Notes: generated from the letters alone by a model not told the origin. A stretch of DNA of 64,000 nt from Hymenobacter sp. BRD67 (GCF_013256425.1 NZ_CP053904.1:2108001-2172000); one strand, 5' to 3'; positions 15,445 to 26,052 are shown, counted from the stretch's first letter. Numbers and translations: made by a program.

Positions 15445-18410
15445 ATGCAGTGGCTCCGCTTGTTGTTGCTGTTGGGCTGCTGGATGGCAGCCGGCAACTC
15501 CTGTGCCCAGGCCGGCAGCTGGTTGCCAGCCGGGGCCGACCTCTCGTACCCCCGCACGTTGCTTAAAGCCAGCGAGCTAGCATCGGTGCGGGCCAGCCTG
15601 GCTGCCGGCAGTGCCCAGGCGCTATACACGGGCCTGTACGGCGATGTGCAGGGCAGCCCCACGAGCGACAACACCTCGACGAGCGGGCGGCGCAGCCGGG
15701 CCACCTTTGCCAAAAATGCCGCCTTTGTGGTGCTGATGGGCCGCCAGCCCACCGGCGATACCCTGGCCCCGGCCCAGCGCACCGCCCTGGTTGCCGCCAC
15801 GCAGAGCCTGCTCGAAAGTATCAATACCAACGTGGAGGTATTCGCTACCTGGTCGGGCACCACCCCTTATACGGAATGGCAGTGGCGCTCCAAGGAGCTG
15901 ATTGACTACCTGATAGCTTATGACCTGCTGCGCGGGGCCGGCATAGCTGCCCAAACGCTGTCGGCAAGCCAAGCGCAGCTTCAGGCATTTGCCGGCAATC
16001 TGTACAAGCAGTCGACCACCCCGCTCGGGCCCTACAGCTTTTATGGGCAGGTAAAAAACAACCATACGCTCATGACTGCCGCGGCCCTGGGCATGGCGGC
16101 CATCGTGCTGAACCAGGCCAGCAGCTCCGACCCTACCCAGCAACCCGCCAATTGGGCAGGAGCCGGACTATATAACATTGACAATGTATTGTGGCGCGAT
16201 GCGCAGCGGCAGTCCGACTCGACGCAGGTAGCCGGCTACGCCGAGGGGCCTTATTACTGCAAGTATGCGCTGCTCAACTGCCTGCCTCTATTCCGGGCAA
16301 TGGGGCACTTTCTGCCCGATGGGCGGCAGCCGTACACGTTCGGCACGAGCACGCACGCCATCCGCAACCCCTATTTTGACCCCAAATATGCCCTGCTCTA
16401 CGACTGGCTAACGGCCATTACGCTCCCCGACGGCCGCCTGCCGGCCCTCGAAGACTCATACGTAGATATGGCTATGCCCGAGCTGGCCCTTACCGGCCAG
16501 GCCCGATACGTGCAGCCCCTGGCACTTAGCAAGCTCACAGGCAGCCCGATGAACTCGCTTACCGCTCAGCTGCGCGATATAACGGTAGATATGCGAGCTG
16601 CTTACCTGGCCGCGGCGCTGGTGCCGATGCTACCTGCGCATTCTACCCTGACCGCCATGCCGGCCAGCGGCAACCTGCTGTTCCGCTCGGGCAACGACTC
16701 GCTGGCTTCCTACCTGCACCTGTACGGGCGCGGTGGCCTGGCCCAGGCCAACAGCGGTGGCCATAGCCAGGGCGATGCCAGCAGCTTTCTGCTGTATGCC
16801 TACGGCCAGGAGTTGGCCCTCGACCCCGGCTATCTGAGCTACGACCGCCGGGCTGAGGTTGGCCAGGCTGGTAATCACAACCTGGTGCTCGTAGATGGGG
16901 CCGGGCCGGCCATTGGCACGGCCGGGGCCGGTAGTCCTACCATGAGCACGGTGCAGCATCCGCTACAGACCGCGCAGCTGGCCTATGGCGAAGTGCAAAC
17001 TACCTACCAGGGAGCAAGTATCGTGCGCAAGGCGCTGTTTGTGCGCAATTCGTACTATCTGCTGGCCGATGCCGTGAGCGCCACCGCCCCGCATACCTAC
17101 ACCTGGCAGCTGCATGGCGCCGGCCTGGCTGGGGGTTCGGCCGCCACCGGCACGTTTGCCGACAGCCTGGCTACCCACGAGGGCACGTGGCAAAAAAACG
17201 GCGTAAGTCTGCTGGCTCATGTTACCGCTACCGGGGCGCCAGTACGTACACCACGGCCACTAACATCCACGAAACCACGTACAACACCACCGAAAACCAC
17301 ACTACGCTACTGGTGCAGAAGAGCGGCAGTGCCCAAACCCAGTTTCTGGCGGCGCTCTACCCCTACACCAGCCGCGAGCTTCGCTTCACTACTACGAGTG
17401 GCGGGGCTACGGCCGCCCTGGCTGGCACCGGCGCGGCGTTTACTGATATTGCCTTTGCCCAGGCCGATACTGTGCTGCAAGCCGACAACAGTGGCCTGCT
17501 GCCCCAGGCCGTGCGGGCCGACGGGCAGTTTACTTTTTATTCGGCTACTCGCGCCGGCGATTTCGCCCAGCTCTTCCTGCAACAAGGCACGGCACTGTAC
17601 GTCGGTAATTTACTAGTGGTGCAGGCCGCCAATCGGGCTACGCTGAGCTGGCAAAAGACGACCGGCACTCGCTACGATGGCAGCGTGAGCCGCGCTACGA
17701 CGCTTACACTGCCGCTCACTAGCCCTCCCCTCAGCGTAACGGGCTCTGGCCTGGCCAGTTGGAGCTACGACGGCGCCCGCCAACAGCTCCAGCTCACGTT
17801 CGCGCAGGCCTCCGACTTTGCCGTGCAGCTTTTTCCTCAGCAGGTAACTAATGCTGCGCCGCTGCCGGTAGTGCTACGCAGCCTGACGGCCCAACGCCAG
17901 GGCCTTATCAGCGTGCGCCTGAGTTGGCAGACGGCTACTGAAACCAGCAACCAGGGCTTTGCAGTGCAGCGCCAGCTCCTACCAGCACAGGCGTTCGAGA
18001 CGATAGCTTTTGTGCCCAGCCACGCCAACGCTACGCAGCCGGGCAGCTATGCCTACGTGGATGCTACGGCGCCGGGCACTAGCGTTTATTATCGCCTGCA
18101 GCAGTTAGCTATCGACGGAGCTGTTACCTATTCGCCCGTTATAGCCGTAGCCGGCAGACTGGCTACCGCTGCCCTCAGCGCCTGGCCGCTGCCAGCGCAG
18201 CACACGCTGCACGTCCAGTTTTCTGACCCGCAGGTAGAGGTATATCTGCGCCTGCTCGATGCTACGGGGCGGCCGGTTCGGCAGCTTCGCTTCCGGCAGT
18301 ACACGCAGCTTGATATCGGCAGCCTGGCGCCGGGCCTGTACTTCCTCCAGGCGCAGGATGTGAATGGCCAGGCACTGGCAGCAAGCCAAAAAGTAGTGGT
18401 AAGCCTCTAG
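15445..18410 (+). CDS. Exported heparinase II/III-like polysaccharide lyase with T9SS sorting domain (one frameshift)
   Basis: Start ATG 15445 gives a signal peptide (MQWLRLLLLLGCWMAAGNS, cleavage near CAQ). The N-terminal ~370 residues form an alpha-helical toroid of the alginate-lyase/heparinase type (SYPRTLLKASEL, KNNHTLMTAAALGMAA, VAGYAEGPYYCKYALL). Then comes the heparinase II/III-like beta domain, with GGHSQGDASSFLLYAYGQEL carrying the usual His and Asp. It ends in a type IX sorting domain (LPAQHTLHVQFSD, LDIGSLAPGLYFLQAQD). The likely role is extracellular cleavage of uronic-acid polysaccharide; the substrate cannot be told. The frame breaks at 17233-17236, where adding one G to GGGG restores continuity (TGGASTYTTATN). 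It stands alone, without a PUL partner. Confidence 0.75.
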
Positions 18411-18553
18411 CGCAGTACCCAAGTAGGTGTACCGGGCGGGCAGCCCGCCCCAGCCAAGCTGTGCACCAGCCCGCGAACCGCTCTAAAATGTCGTTTGGGT
18501 CAGGCTACTAGCACAACAATTTGAATATAAGGTTAGTAGCGAAATGAGATGCT

Positions 18554-18633
18554 GGTAGCGCGGACTTTATAGTTCGCGTTTCGGCACCAGCCAGGTCAAT
18601 ATTCCAAATGCAGAATACTAAGTCCGCACTACC
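18554..18633. repeat. Imperfect inverted repeat in an intergenic stretch
   Basis: GGTAGCGCGGACTT (18554-18567) pairs with AAGTCCGCACTACC (18620-18633) with one G-T. It separates two convergent genes, with an AT-rich tail (18654-18695). No T-run follows closely, so terminator function is unsure; it could be a remnant of a small repeat. The rest of 18411-18687 holds only a short GGGCGGGCAGCCCGCCC palindrome (18434-18450). Confidence 0.4.
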
Positions 18634-18687
18634 ATTTACTGTTATATGCCGCCATAATATAATAAATTTATAATATATTAAAATTTA

Positions 18688-19417
18688 TTATATATTAACC
18701 GCCGCCTCACCTGCCTGCTTGCTCGACAGCTTCTTATTTTCTTTCCAAAAAAGCCGGATACCCGTTCGCAGCAGCACCAGCCAGGCTACGCCTCCGGCGA
18801 AGCCGGCCACTACGTCGGTGGGGTAATGCACGTGTAAGTACACGCGGGTGAGGCCGATAAGCACGCTCCAGCCAATCAGCAGAGTAGCCCAGCCCCAGCG
18901 CCCGCCGTGCTGCACCGCCAGCCAGGCCAGGCAGCCGTAGTAGGCCATGCTCATCATGGCATGGCCGCTCGGAAAGCTGAGGCCATACTGGTAGATGAGG
19001 GCCGTAGTAGGCCGGTCGCGGTGAAACCAGGCCTTCAGCAATTCATTAAGCGCCAGCCCTCCCCCATCGACAGCAGCAGCTCGACGGCGTAGCGGCCGTA
19101 GCCGCGCCGGTACAGCACCAGTGGTACCAGCAGGCTGGCCGGCACAAAAAACAGCACCGAGCCAAAAAACGTCAGCTTAAACACCCACCACGTCAGCCCC
19201 GGCGCAGCGGCCCGCAGCGCATCCATTTGGGCAAACCCCCAGTTGTCGAATACCTGCGAATGCTCACGAAATACTACCCGCGTCAGGTAAAAAAACAACC
19301 CAAAGGCCAGCACAAACAACACCGCGCCAAAAACGGCCTCGGCGGTGAGCAGCCCGGCCCGCCGGGCAGGCGTTGCAGCAGCGGCAGAAACATTGGGTGG
19401 GCACCAGGAGCAGGCAT
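18688..19417 (-). CDS. PAP2-family membrane phosphatase (frameshifted)
   Basis: It carries all three PAP2 motifs: KAWFHRDRP (KxxxxxxRP), SFPSGHA (PSGH) and TRVYLHVHYPTD (SR-like xxxxxH). Several membrane helices surround them (AVFGAVLFVLAFGLFFYL, FFGSVLFFVPASLLVPLVL, LLIGWSVLIGL, VAWLVLL). It probably dephosphorylates a lipid phosphate such as undecaprenyl pyrophosphate or phosphatidic acid, at the outer face of the inner membrane. The frame breaks in the run CCCTCCCCC at 19057-19065; one base changed there joins LLLSMGG to LALNELLKAWF. The N-terminus is unsure: ATG 19417 needs a second small shift to reach the main frame, and the longer in-frame extension would run into the tRNA gene at 19554. 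Confidence 0.7.
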
Positions 19418-19506
19418 GGCGGGCAATTAACAGAAAACTGTTTTGAACGAAATACAGTCTGAGCTGGCTGACGGTCCGGCGATAAGGGGCAGCACTACCA
19501 GGAAAC

Positions 19507-19539
19507 AAAAAAGCCAGCCCATTGCGGGGGCTGGCTTTT
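19507..19539 (-). terminator. Terminator downstream of tRNA-Leu
   Basis: On the minus strand AAAGCCAGCCC pairs with GGGCTGGCTTT and is followed by more T. It lies 15 bases past the tRNA 3' end. Confidence 0.75.
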
Positions 19540-19553
19540 CGCCGAAAAAATCG

Positions 19554-19635
19554 TGCGCTCGGAGAGACTCGAACTCTCACACCTTGCGGAACTGCCGCCT
19601 GAAGACAGCGCGTCTACCAATTTCGCCACAAGCGC
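19554..19635 (-). tRNA. tRNA-Leu (anticodon CAG)
   Basis: On the minus strand the 5' arm GCGCTTG pairs with CGAGCGC, with A as discriminator. The D-arm has TGGCGAAATTGGTAGACGCG, typical for tRNA-Leu. The anticodon stem CTGTC/GGCAG closes the loop TTCAGGC, giving CAG. A long variable arm (GTTCCGCAAGGTG region) and the T-arm GAGAGTTCGAGTCTCTC follow. Length 82 nt; CCA is not encoded. Confidence 0.95.
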
Positions 19636-19874
19636 ATTTCGAAGCTCAAAAGCTGGCTCGCTCTAGCAGCGGGGCTTTTGATGGTGCAAAGATAGCCTGC
19701 TCGGCTGGTTTGGTGCAAGCCTAGCCCTATTTTTTTAGTGCTGGGCCAGCTTGGGAGCCAGTCCAAAAATTGTTTCTCAGCTACTTGCGCGCCTATTTTT
19801 TTTCTGCGAAACTGCTTTTGGCCGGCAACTGCAGAGATTCGTACCCACTTTGCTCACTTTTAACCCGCGCTCCG

Positions 19875-20567
19875 ATGCCCGACTTGCCTTCCTCTCCCTT
19901 ACCGGCCGACCACCCCGACCCCGACTTCGGGCCGGTAGCGGGCTTCTACGACTGGCTGGCGGGCCTGGTATTTGGCGGCGCGCAGCGCCGGGCGCAGCGG
20001 GCAGCGCTGGTAGCGGGCCTGCCGCCGGGGCCCGCCCCGCGCCTACTGGTATTGGGGGCGGCTCGGGCTGGGTACTGGGCGAAATATGGCAGCTCCGCCC
20101 GCAGGCGCAGGTGCTGTATCTGGAAGTGTCGGCGGCCATGCTGGCCCGCACCGAGGCTCGCCTGCGGCGGTGGCCGCCCCCTCCGGCGCAACCGTAGAGC
20201 TGCGCCAGGGTACGGAGGCAGCTTTGCTTCCCGGCGAGCAGTTTGATGGTATTCTGACTTTTTTTGTGCTCGACTGCTTTACCGAGGACGCACTCCCCGC
20301 CGCGCTGGCTCGCCTGCAAGCGGCCCGCCGGCCAAAAGCCCCTGGCTGGTTACTGATTTCCCGCCCGCCCGGCGCGGCTGGCATCATTGGCTTATTCAAG
20401 CCATGTACTGGTTTTTCAGATTGACTATCGGCCTGCAGGCCCGGCGCATGCCGCCCTGGCCCGCGGCCCTGGCTGCGCTGGGCCTGCGCCCGACCTGGGA
20501 AGAGCGCTTTTACGGGGGCGCAATAGCCAGCCTCGTTCTACAGGCTAGCCCTGGACCAGCCCAATAG
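19875..20567 (+). CDS. Class I SAM-dependent methyltransferase (three frameshifts)
   Basis: Starting at ATG 19875 (MPDLPSSPLPADHPD) and stitching frames gives FYDWLAGLVFG, then the SAM-binding loop VLGGGSGWVLG after adding one G at 20053-20057, then ATVELRQGTEAALLPGEQFDGILTFF split in two by a break near 20165, then PWLVTDFPPARRGWHHWLIQ after a break near 20327, then MYWFFRLTIGLQARRMP and GLRPTWEERFYGGAIASLVL to the TAG at 20565. The order fits a small class I methyltransferase with FR-type C-terminal helix; the substrate is unknown. Three breaks in 0.7 kb with sense on both sides point to sequencing error rather than decay. Confidence 0.6.
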
Positions 20568-20675
20568 GCTAACCCCGAAACCGATTGCTAGAGCTTGTTT
20601 CCTACTTACTTTGCATTGCCTTAAACTGTGTTTGAGGCATTAGGAATACACATTAGCATTATTCAACTGGTTTTT

Positions 20676-22559
20676 ATGAAAAAACTTCTTCGCGGGGAGG
20701 TATTACCCGGTTTGGCATTGGCCTTACTGCCTGGGCTGGCTCTGGCGCAAGGGGCGGCTACCGGCCCGGCGGTGCGTTATGCCGTATCTTTTCCAAATGC
20801 GGTGCACCACGAGGCACGGGTGGCCGCTACGTTTGCAGGCCTCACGCCCGGCCAAAAGCTGCTGGTGCGCATGGCCCGCTCCTCGCCGGGCCGCTACGCG
20901 CTGCACGACTTTGTGAAGAACGTTTATTATACCGTGGCTACCGACGGCGCGGGCAAGCTATTAGCCATCAACCGCCCCGACCCTTACTCCTGGGAAGTGA
21001 AAGCCGGAGCCGACGGCACGGTACAGTTCAACTACACGCTCTACGGTGACCGCACCGATGGCACGTTTGCGGGCATCGACCAGCAGCACGCGCACCTGAA
21101 TATGCCCGCGGTTTTCTGCTATGCGCAAGGGTTCGAAAACCGGCCGGCCGAAGTGAAGTTTGAGCTGCCTGCCAACTGGAAAGTGGCGACCCAGCTGCGG
21201 CCCGGCGGCGAGGACAAGGCAACCTTTACCGCGCCTAACCTCCAGTATTTTATGGACAGCCCCACGGTGTTGGGCTCGCCGCAGTTTCTGCACGCCTGGC
21301 AGGATGGCGGGCGCAACTTTGAGATGGCAACCTACTACAACGGCACCGCCACTGAAGTGGATGCCTTCGTAAAAAAAGCGCAGAAGGTGGTGCGTGAGGC
21401 CGCCGGCGTCTATGGCGGCGAGTATCCGCAGTTCGACTTCGGCCGCTACACCTTCCTGGCCGACTACCTGCCGCAGGCCAGCAGCGACGGCATGGAGCAC
21501 CGCAATTCCACCTCGCTCACCTCGCCGCTGCCGCTGCGCGAAGAAGGGGCGCTGCATAATCTGGGTACCTTATCGCACGAGTTTTTTCACTCGTACAATA
21601 CCGAGCGTATCCGCTCGCAGGGCCTGGAGCCTTTTGACTTTCAGCGCGTAAACATGAGCGACGCGCTGTGGTTTGGCGAGGGCTTTACCCAATACTACGG
21701 CGAGCTGGTACTGCGCCGGGCTGGTTTCTACGACGACGAGCAATTTTTTGACAAAGTCAGCTCCTGGGTAAATGCCCGCCTCAACTCGCCTGGCGCGCGC
21801 TACGCCTCGGCCGTGGAAATGAGCCGGCAGGCGGCTTTTACCGATGCGGCCGTGTCGCTCGACCCCACCAACCGCAACAATACTTACCTCTCGTACTACG
21901 TGCAGGGTGCGGGCCTGGCCCTGTGCCTCGACTTGCAGCTGCGCCAGCGCTACCATACTTCGCTCGACAAGTACATGCAGGCCATGTGGCAGGAGTTTGG
22001 CAAGCCCCAAACGCCCGCTCTGGCGCCGGTGAATGCCTATACGGTAGCCGATTTGCAGCGCGTGCTGGGCACTGTGGCCAAGGATACGGCCTTCGCGGGC
22101 TCGTTCTTCCGGCGCTACATCTACGGCCGCGAGGCCCCGCGCTTTGGCGAGAACCTGGCTACGATGGGCCTGGCCGTGGTGCCGGTGAAGGCGCTGGCCG
22201 CCGCCCTACCCCGCCAGGTCGAGTTTGATGAGGAAGGCCGCTGCATTCTGAGCCGCAATACCACTATCGGCTCGGGCCTCTACAAAGCAGGCATTGACCG
22301 TGGCGACCAGATTGTAATGCTCGACAACGAGAAAATCTCCGATATGGCGACCCTCGAAGGCATTATGCGCCGCCATACACCCGCCGACCTGGTGCCAGTG
22401 CGGGTGCGCAACCGCGCCGGCGTGGAGCGCAATGTGCAGGTAGTGCTTACCGAGGACACCAACGTGCAGGTGCAGCCCATGGAAAGCGTCGATAAAATGA
22501 CGGCTACTCCGACCCAAAAAGAGAGCCGGGCCGCCTGGCTGGCCAGCGCCGCCAAGTAG
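20676..22559 (+). CDS. M61-family (glycyl aminopeptidase-like) metallopeptidase with PDZ domain
   Basis: ATG 20676 gives MKKLLRGEVLPGLALALLPG and a signal peptide ending near ALAQ, so it is periplasmic or exported. The N-terminal ~280 residues form the beta-sandwich of M61 proteins; the zinc site is SHEFFHSYN (His 301, His 305) with the downstream Glu in WFGEGFTQYY. The C-terminal ~100 residues are a PDZ-like domain (GLYKAGIDRGDQIVMLDNEK). About 628 residues, the usual size. Frames are intact and the key residues are present. The cellular substrate is unknown. A bidirectional terminator closes the gene. Confidence 0.85.
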   Translation: MKKLLRGEVLPGLALALLPGLALAQGAATGPAVRYAVSFPNAVHHEARVAATFAGLTPGQKLLVRMARSSPGRYALHDFVKNVYYTVATDGAGKLLAINRPDPYSWEVKAGADGTVQFNYTLYGDRTDGTFAGIDQQHAHLNMPAVFCYAQGFENRPAEVKFELPANWKVATQLRPGGEDKATFTAPNLQYFMDSPTVLGSPQFLHAWQDGGRNFEMATYYNGTATEVDAFVKKAQKVVREAAGVYGGEYPQFDFGRYTFLADYLPQASSDGMEHRNSTSLTSPLPLREEGALHNLGTLSHEFFHSYNTERIRSQGLEPFDFQRVNMSDALWFGEGFTQYYGELVLRRAGFYDDEQFFDKVSSWVNARLNSPGARYASAVEMSRQAAFTDAAVSLDPTNRNNTYLSYYVQGAGLALCLDLQLRQRYHTSLDKYMQAMWQEFGKPQTPALAPVNAYTVADLQRVLGTVAKDTAFAGSFFRRYIYGREAPRFGENLATMGLAVVPVKALAAALPRQVEFDEEGRCILSRNTTIGSGLYKAGIDRGDQIVMLDNEKISDMATLEGIMRRHTPADLVPVRVRNRAGVERNVQVVLTEDTNVQVQPMESVDKMTATPTQKESRAAWLASAAK

Positions 22560-22584
22560 CCGGCGGGCAGCTTATGGACGCATA

Positions 22585-22620
22585 AAAAAGTCCTGGCTGA
22601 ATATACAGCCAGGACTTTTT
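22585..22620. terminator. Bidirectional terminator between convergent genes
   Basis: AAAAAGTCCTGGCTG pairs with CAGCCAGGACTTTTT around a short loop. A-run and T-run on opposite sides serve both the M61 gene (+) and the Bax-inhibitor-like gene (-). Confidence 0.85.
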
Positions 22621-22642
22621 TGTTAACTCGCCTCGTAAGAGC

Positions 22643-23377
22643 TTAGCGACGACGACCGAAAAAGCGTAGCAGGAACAGAAACAGGTTCACAAAGTCGAGG
22701 TACAGCGTGAGCGCACCCAGGATGGACGCTTTATCATGCACTTCCTCGCCTTCGGTTACGCCCAGGAAGGCCAGCTGCTTCAGCTTTTGGGTATCGTAGG
22801 CGGCCAGGGCCGTGAAGAGGATAACGCCAATGAAAGAGGTAAGCAGATTAAGGGCCGAGTTATGCAGAAACATATTCACTACCAGCGCAATAACCAACCC
22901 GATAACAGCCATACTCAGCAGCTTGCCCCAGCCCGACAAATCAGCCTTGGTGAAGTAGCCGAAGGCACTCATCACCCCAAACATAAGGGCGGTGGTAAAG
23001 AACGTAGAAGCAATAGAGTCGGCCGTATAAGCCAAAAATATGACGCTCAGCGTGAGGCCATTGAGTAGCGCGTAACCGATAAAGGCGGCTTGCGCCTGGC
23101 TGCGGCTCCACTGGAAGATGCGGGCCGACAGGAAGCCTACCAGCACCAGCTCGGCGATGATGAGGCCAAAGAACACGAAGCGGGTACCAAAGATGATGTT
23201 CAGCAGCGCGGGCGAGCCCGCGGCAAACAGCGCCACCCCGCCCGTGAGGGCCAGGCCGGCAGCCATCCAGCCATACACCTGGGCAAAAAACTGCGCCTGA
23301 ATGCGGGCCGCCTCTTCGGCCGAGAGCTGGTAAGAGGATGACCGGTTACGGTCCGGCAAAAACTGATTGTCGCTCAT
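22643..23377 (-). CDS. Bax inhibitor-1/YccA-family membrane protein
   Basis: The start chosen is ATG 23377 (MSDNQFLPDRN); an in-frame extension upstream lacks family similarity. The 244-residue protein has about seven membrane helices (GWMAAGLALTGGVALFAAG, FVFFGLIIAELVLVGFL, FIGYALLNGLTLSVIFLAY and so on) and the family's conserved AAYDTQKLKQ after helix 6, with the final helix ALTLYLDFVNLFLFLLRFFG. Members act as pH-dependent ion-leak channels in the inner membrane; the physiological role in bacteria is poorly defined. It stands alone on its strand. Confidence 0.9.
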   Translation of the reverse strand: MSDNQFLPDRNRSSSYQLSAEEAARIQAQFFAQVYGWMAAGLALTGGVALFAAGSPALLNIIFGTRFVFFGLIIAELVLVGFLSARIFQWSRSQAQAAFIGYALLNGLTLSVIFLAYTADSIASTFFTTALMFGVMSAFGYFTKADLSGWGKLLSMAVIGLVIALVVNMFLHNSALNLLTSFIGVILFTALAAYDTQKLKQLAFLGVTEGEEVHDKASILGALTLYLDFVNLFLFLLRFFGRRR

Positions 23378-23497
23378 GAAAAAAGGTATTAGGCAACTGA
23401 AAGAACATTGCAGCGGCCAACTTACGAACTTTGGCCGATACTGACAGTACACTAACAACTTTGCGGCCGATTCGTGCCGCCCGCTTTCTCTGCCTTT

Positions 23498-24510
23498 ATG
23501 TCTGCTCCCATCCAGTACCGCCGCAACGAGGCGCTGCGTACCATTCGCCCCGGCTACGCCGGCAATAAGCTCATCGGCCGGGAGTTTTGCAATGGCGAGG
23601 CCTTGTTTGAGCCTAAGCTCAGCACCGTGCTACGCTGGCAGCTAACGGCCAACCCGCAGAAGGAGGAGAAAATGCGCGACACCTGGGCTCCCAGCGTCGT
23701 GCCCTGCGCCGAGGCATTTTTCTCGACCGAGGATATGCTGGTGTGGCTGGGGCACGCCTGCTTTCTGCTGCGCATCGGGGCGTGAGCCTGCTCTTCGACC
23801 CGGTGCTGTTTTCGTCGCTGGGCCTGCGCCATCGCCACGCGCTGCCCTGCCGGCCCGAGGACGTACGCAATATAGATTATTTACTACTTTCGCACGGGCA
23901 CCGCGACCACCTCGACGAGCAATCCGTTCGGCTGGTGGCCAGGCAAAACCCGCAGCTGAGCGTGCTCTCCTCGCTGGGCATGGCGAAGCTGGTGCATAGC
24001 ATGGCCCCTGCGCTGCCGGTGCAGGAAGCCGGCTGGTGGCAGCAATACGACCTCGGCCCCGACGCGCCTTTCGAAATTTATTACCTGCCCGCCAGCCACT
24101 GGCACCGGCGGGGTCTGTTCGATTTGAACCAGGTGCTGTGGGGCAGCTTCCTGATTAAAACAGAAGACCAGCTCATCTACTTTGCGGGCGACACGAGCTA
24201 TGCCGACCACTTCGAAGAGATTGAGAGAATATTCGGGCCGCTCGATATTGTGCTCATGCCCATCGGCGCCTACAAGCCGCCTTTTATGATGCACCAGAGC
24301 CACGTAAACCCGCACGAGGCGGCCAAGGCCACCAACGTGCTGCGCGCCGGCCACGTCGTGCCCATGCACTACGGCACCTTCGACCTGAGCGACGAGCCGG
24401 CCTCCGAGCCCCTGCGCCTGCTCTCGGAAGTGGCGGCCGGTGGTATGCTGCGCGCCGCGCTGCACGCGCCCGCCGTGGGCGAGGTGCTGCGCTGGCGCGA
24501 GTGGGAATAA
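23498..24510 (+). CDS. MBL-fold metal-dependent hydrolase (NAPE-PLD/UlaG-like), one frameshift
   Basis: ATG 23498 (MSAPIQYRRNEALRTIRP). After an N-terminal region come the metallo-beta-lactamase landmarks: WLGHACFLL, then LLLSHGHRDHLDE (HxHxDH), ASHWHRRG, YFAGDTSYAD, and the later His in HVVPMHYGTF. This order fits the lipid/sugar-phosphate hydrolase branch related to NAPE-PLD and UlaG. The frame breaks at 23777-23780: adding one G to GGGG turns RIGA-stop into RIGGVSLLFDP and joins both halves. Location cytoplasmic. Substrate unknown. It lies directly before the SSS symporter, 39 bases apart, but that gene has its own -7 box. Confidence 0.8.
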
Positions 24511-24535
24511 AGCGTGTGCAGGTGAGCAGGTGAAG

Positions 24536-24543
24536 TACCTTTG
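24536..24543 (+). promoter_or_regulatory. -7 box (TACCTTTG) of the SSS symporter gene
   Basis: Fits TAnnTTTG exactly and ends 6 bases before the ATG at 24550, predicting a leader of only a few bases. No clear -33 element. Confidence 0.5.
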
Positions 24544-24549
24544 CGGGGT

Positions 24550-26052
24550 ATGTCGCCTACCCTTATTTTAAGCCTGATTGCCGGCTATTTCGCCGTGCTG
24601 ATTATCATCGCGGTACTCACGTCACGCAAGGCTACCAGCGAAAGCTTTTTTATCGCTAATCGCAACGCGCCCTGGTACATGGTGGCCTTCGCCATGATTG
24701 GCACCTCGCTCTCGGGCGTCACGTTTATCTCGGTGCCGGGCAATGTGTATGGCAAAAGCTGGAGCTACCTGGCCGTGGCGCTGGGGTTTGTGGCGGGCTA
24801 CGTGGTCATTGGCACTGTGCTGCTGCCGCTCTACTACCGCTTGCAGCTGGTGAGCATCTACTCGTACCTGGAGCAGCGCTTTGGCTACTGGAGCTACAAA
24901 ACCGGCGCGCTGTTTTTCCTGATTTCGCGCTCGCTGGGCTCGGCGCTGCGGCTCTACCTAGTGGCGGGCGTGCTGCAGCTGGCCGTGTTCGATTCAATGG
25001 GCGTCCCGTTCAGCATTACGGTGGTAGTAAGTATATTATTTATCTATTTATATACTTTTAAAGGTGGGTTAAAAACCATTCTCTGGACCGACACCTTCCA
25101 GACGATGGCCATGCTGAGCTGCGTGGGGCTGAGCATCTACTTTATGTCGGATGCGCTGAATTACTCCTTCAAGCAGCTCATCCACTCGGTGCGCGAAAGC
25201 CCGATGTCGCAGGTCTATTTTTCCGATTTTCGGGACGACAAATTTTTCTGGAAACAGTTTGCCTCGGGCATGTTTATCACCATCGTGATGACCGGCCTCG
25301 ACCAGGACCTGATGCAGAAAAACCTGAGCTGCCGCAGCCTCGGCGAGGCCCAGAAGAATCTGTTCTGGTTTACGCCGGTCATCGTCAGCGTCAACGTACT
25401 GTTTCTCACGCTGGGGGTGCTGCTCTACCAATACGCCGCCGCGCGCGGCCTCGACCTGGCCCACCTGCCGCAGCTGCTCAATGCCAAAGGCACGCTCGAT
25501 ACCGACAAGGTCTTCCCGTTTCTGGCCACCACGCAGTTTTCGCTGGCGGCGGGCATCATCTTTATTCTGGGCATCATCGCGGTTACCTACGCCTCGGCCG
25601 ACTCGGCCCTGACGGCCCTGACGACCTCGTTCTGCGTCGATTTTCTGGATATTAAAAAGTACCCCGAGGCGCGGCAGACGCGGCTGCGGCAGCTCACCCA
25701 CCTGGGCTGGTCGGGGGTGCTGATTGTCATCATCCTCATCTTTCGCGCCCTCAACGAGCAAAGCCTGATTGATGCGGTGTACAAGGCCGCTGGCTTCACC
25801 TACGGGCCGCTGCTGGGGCTGTTTGCGTTTGGCATCTTCACCAGCCGGCGGCTGCGCGACGGCCTGGTGCTGCCTACCTGCGTGGCCGGCGTGGGCCTCA
25901 CGCTGCTCATCGTCACGCACTCGGTAGAGTGGCTGAATGGCTACAAGTTCGGCTTTGAAATCCTGCTGCTCAACGGGGCGCTTATTTACCTGGGTTTACT
26001 CCTGATTTCGCGGCCCGCCGACCGAACCGAAGCGGCAGCTAGTTTGTCCTGA
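24550..26052 (+). CDS. Sodium:solute symporter (SSS family)
   Basis: The ATG at 24550 is chosen over a TTG 9 bases upstream because the -7 box ends right before it. The 500-residue protein has about 13 membrane helices and SSS hallmarks: FFIANRNAPWYMVAFAMIGT with SLSGVTFISVPG in the first helices, TFKGGLKTILWTDTFQT (the GG..A..WTD.FQ signature) and TYASADSALTALTTSFCVDF in the sodium-site region. Substrates in this family range from sugars to sialic acid and proline and cannot be told here. No catabolic genes adjoin it. Confidence 0.9.
   Translation: MSPTLILSLIAGYFAVLIIIAVLTSRKATSESFFIANRNAPWYMVAFAMIGTSLSGVTFISVPGNVYGKSWSYLAVALGFVAGYVVIGTVLLPLYYRLQLVSIYSYLEQRFGYWSYKTGALFFLISRSLGSALRLYLVAGVLQLAVFDSMGVPFSITVVVSILFIYLYTFKGGLKTILWTDTFQTMAMLSCVGLSIYFMSDALNYSFKQLIHSVRESPMSQVYFSDFRDDKFFWKQFASGMFITIVMTGLDQDLMQKNLSCRSLGEAQKNLFWFTPVIVSVNVLFLTLGVLLYQYAAARGLDLAHLPQLLNAKGTLDTDKVFPFLATTQFSLAAGIIFILGIIAVTYASADSALTALTTSFCVDFLDIKKYPEARQTRLRQLTHLGWSGVLIVIILIFRALNEQSLIDAVYKAAGFTYGPLLGLFAFGIFTSRRLRDGLVLPTCVAGVGLTLLIVTHSVEWLNGYKFGFEILLLNGALIYLGLLLISRPADRTEAAASLS

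Noticed and set aside
19443..19724. Frame running through the tRNA-Leu region
   Set aside because: It reads across the tRNA gene and its terminator, so it is not a protein gene.
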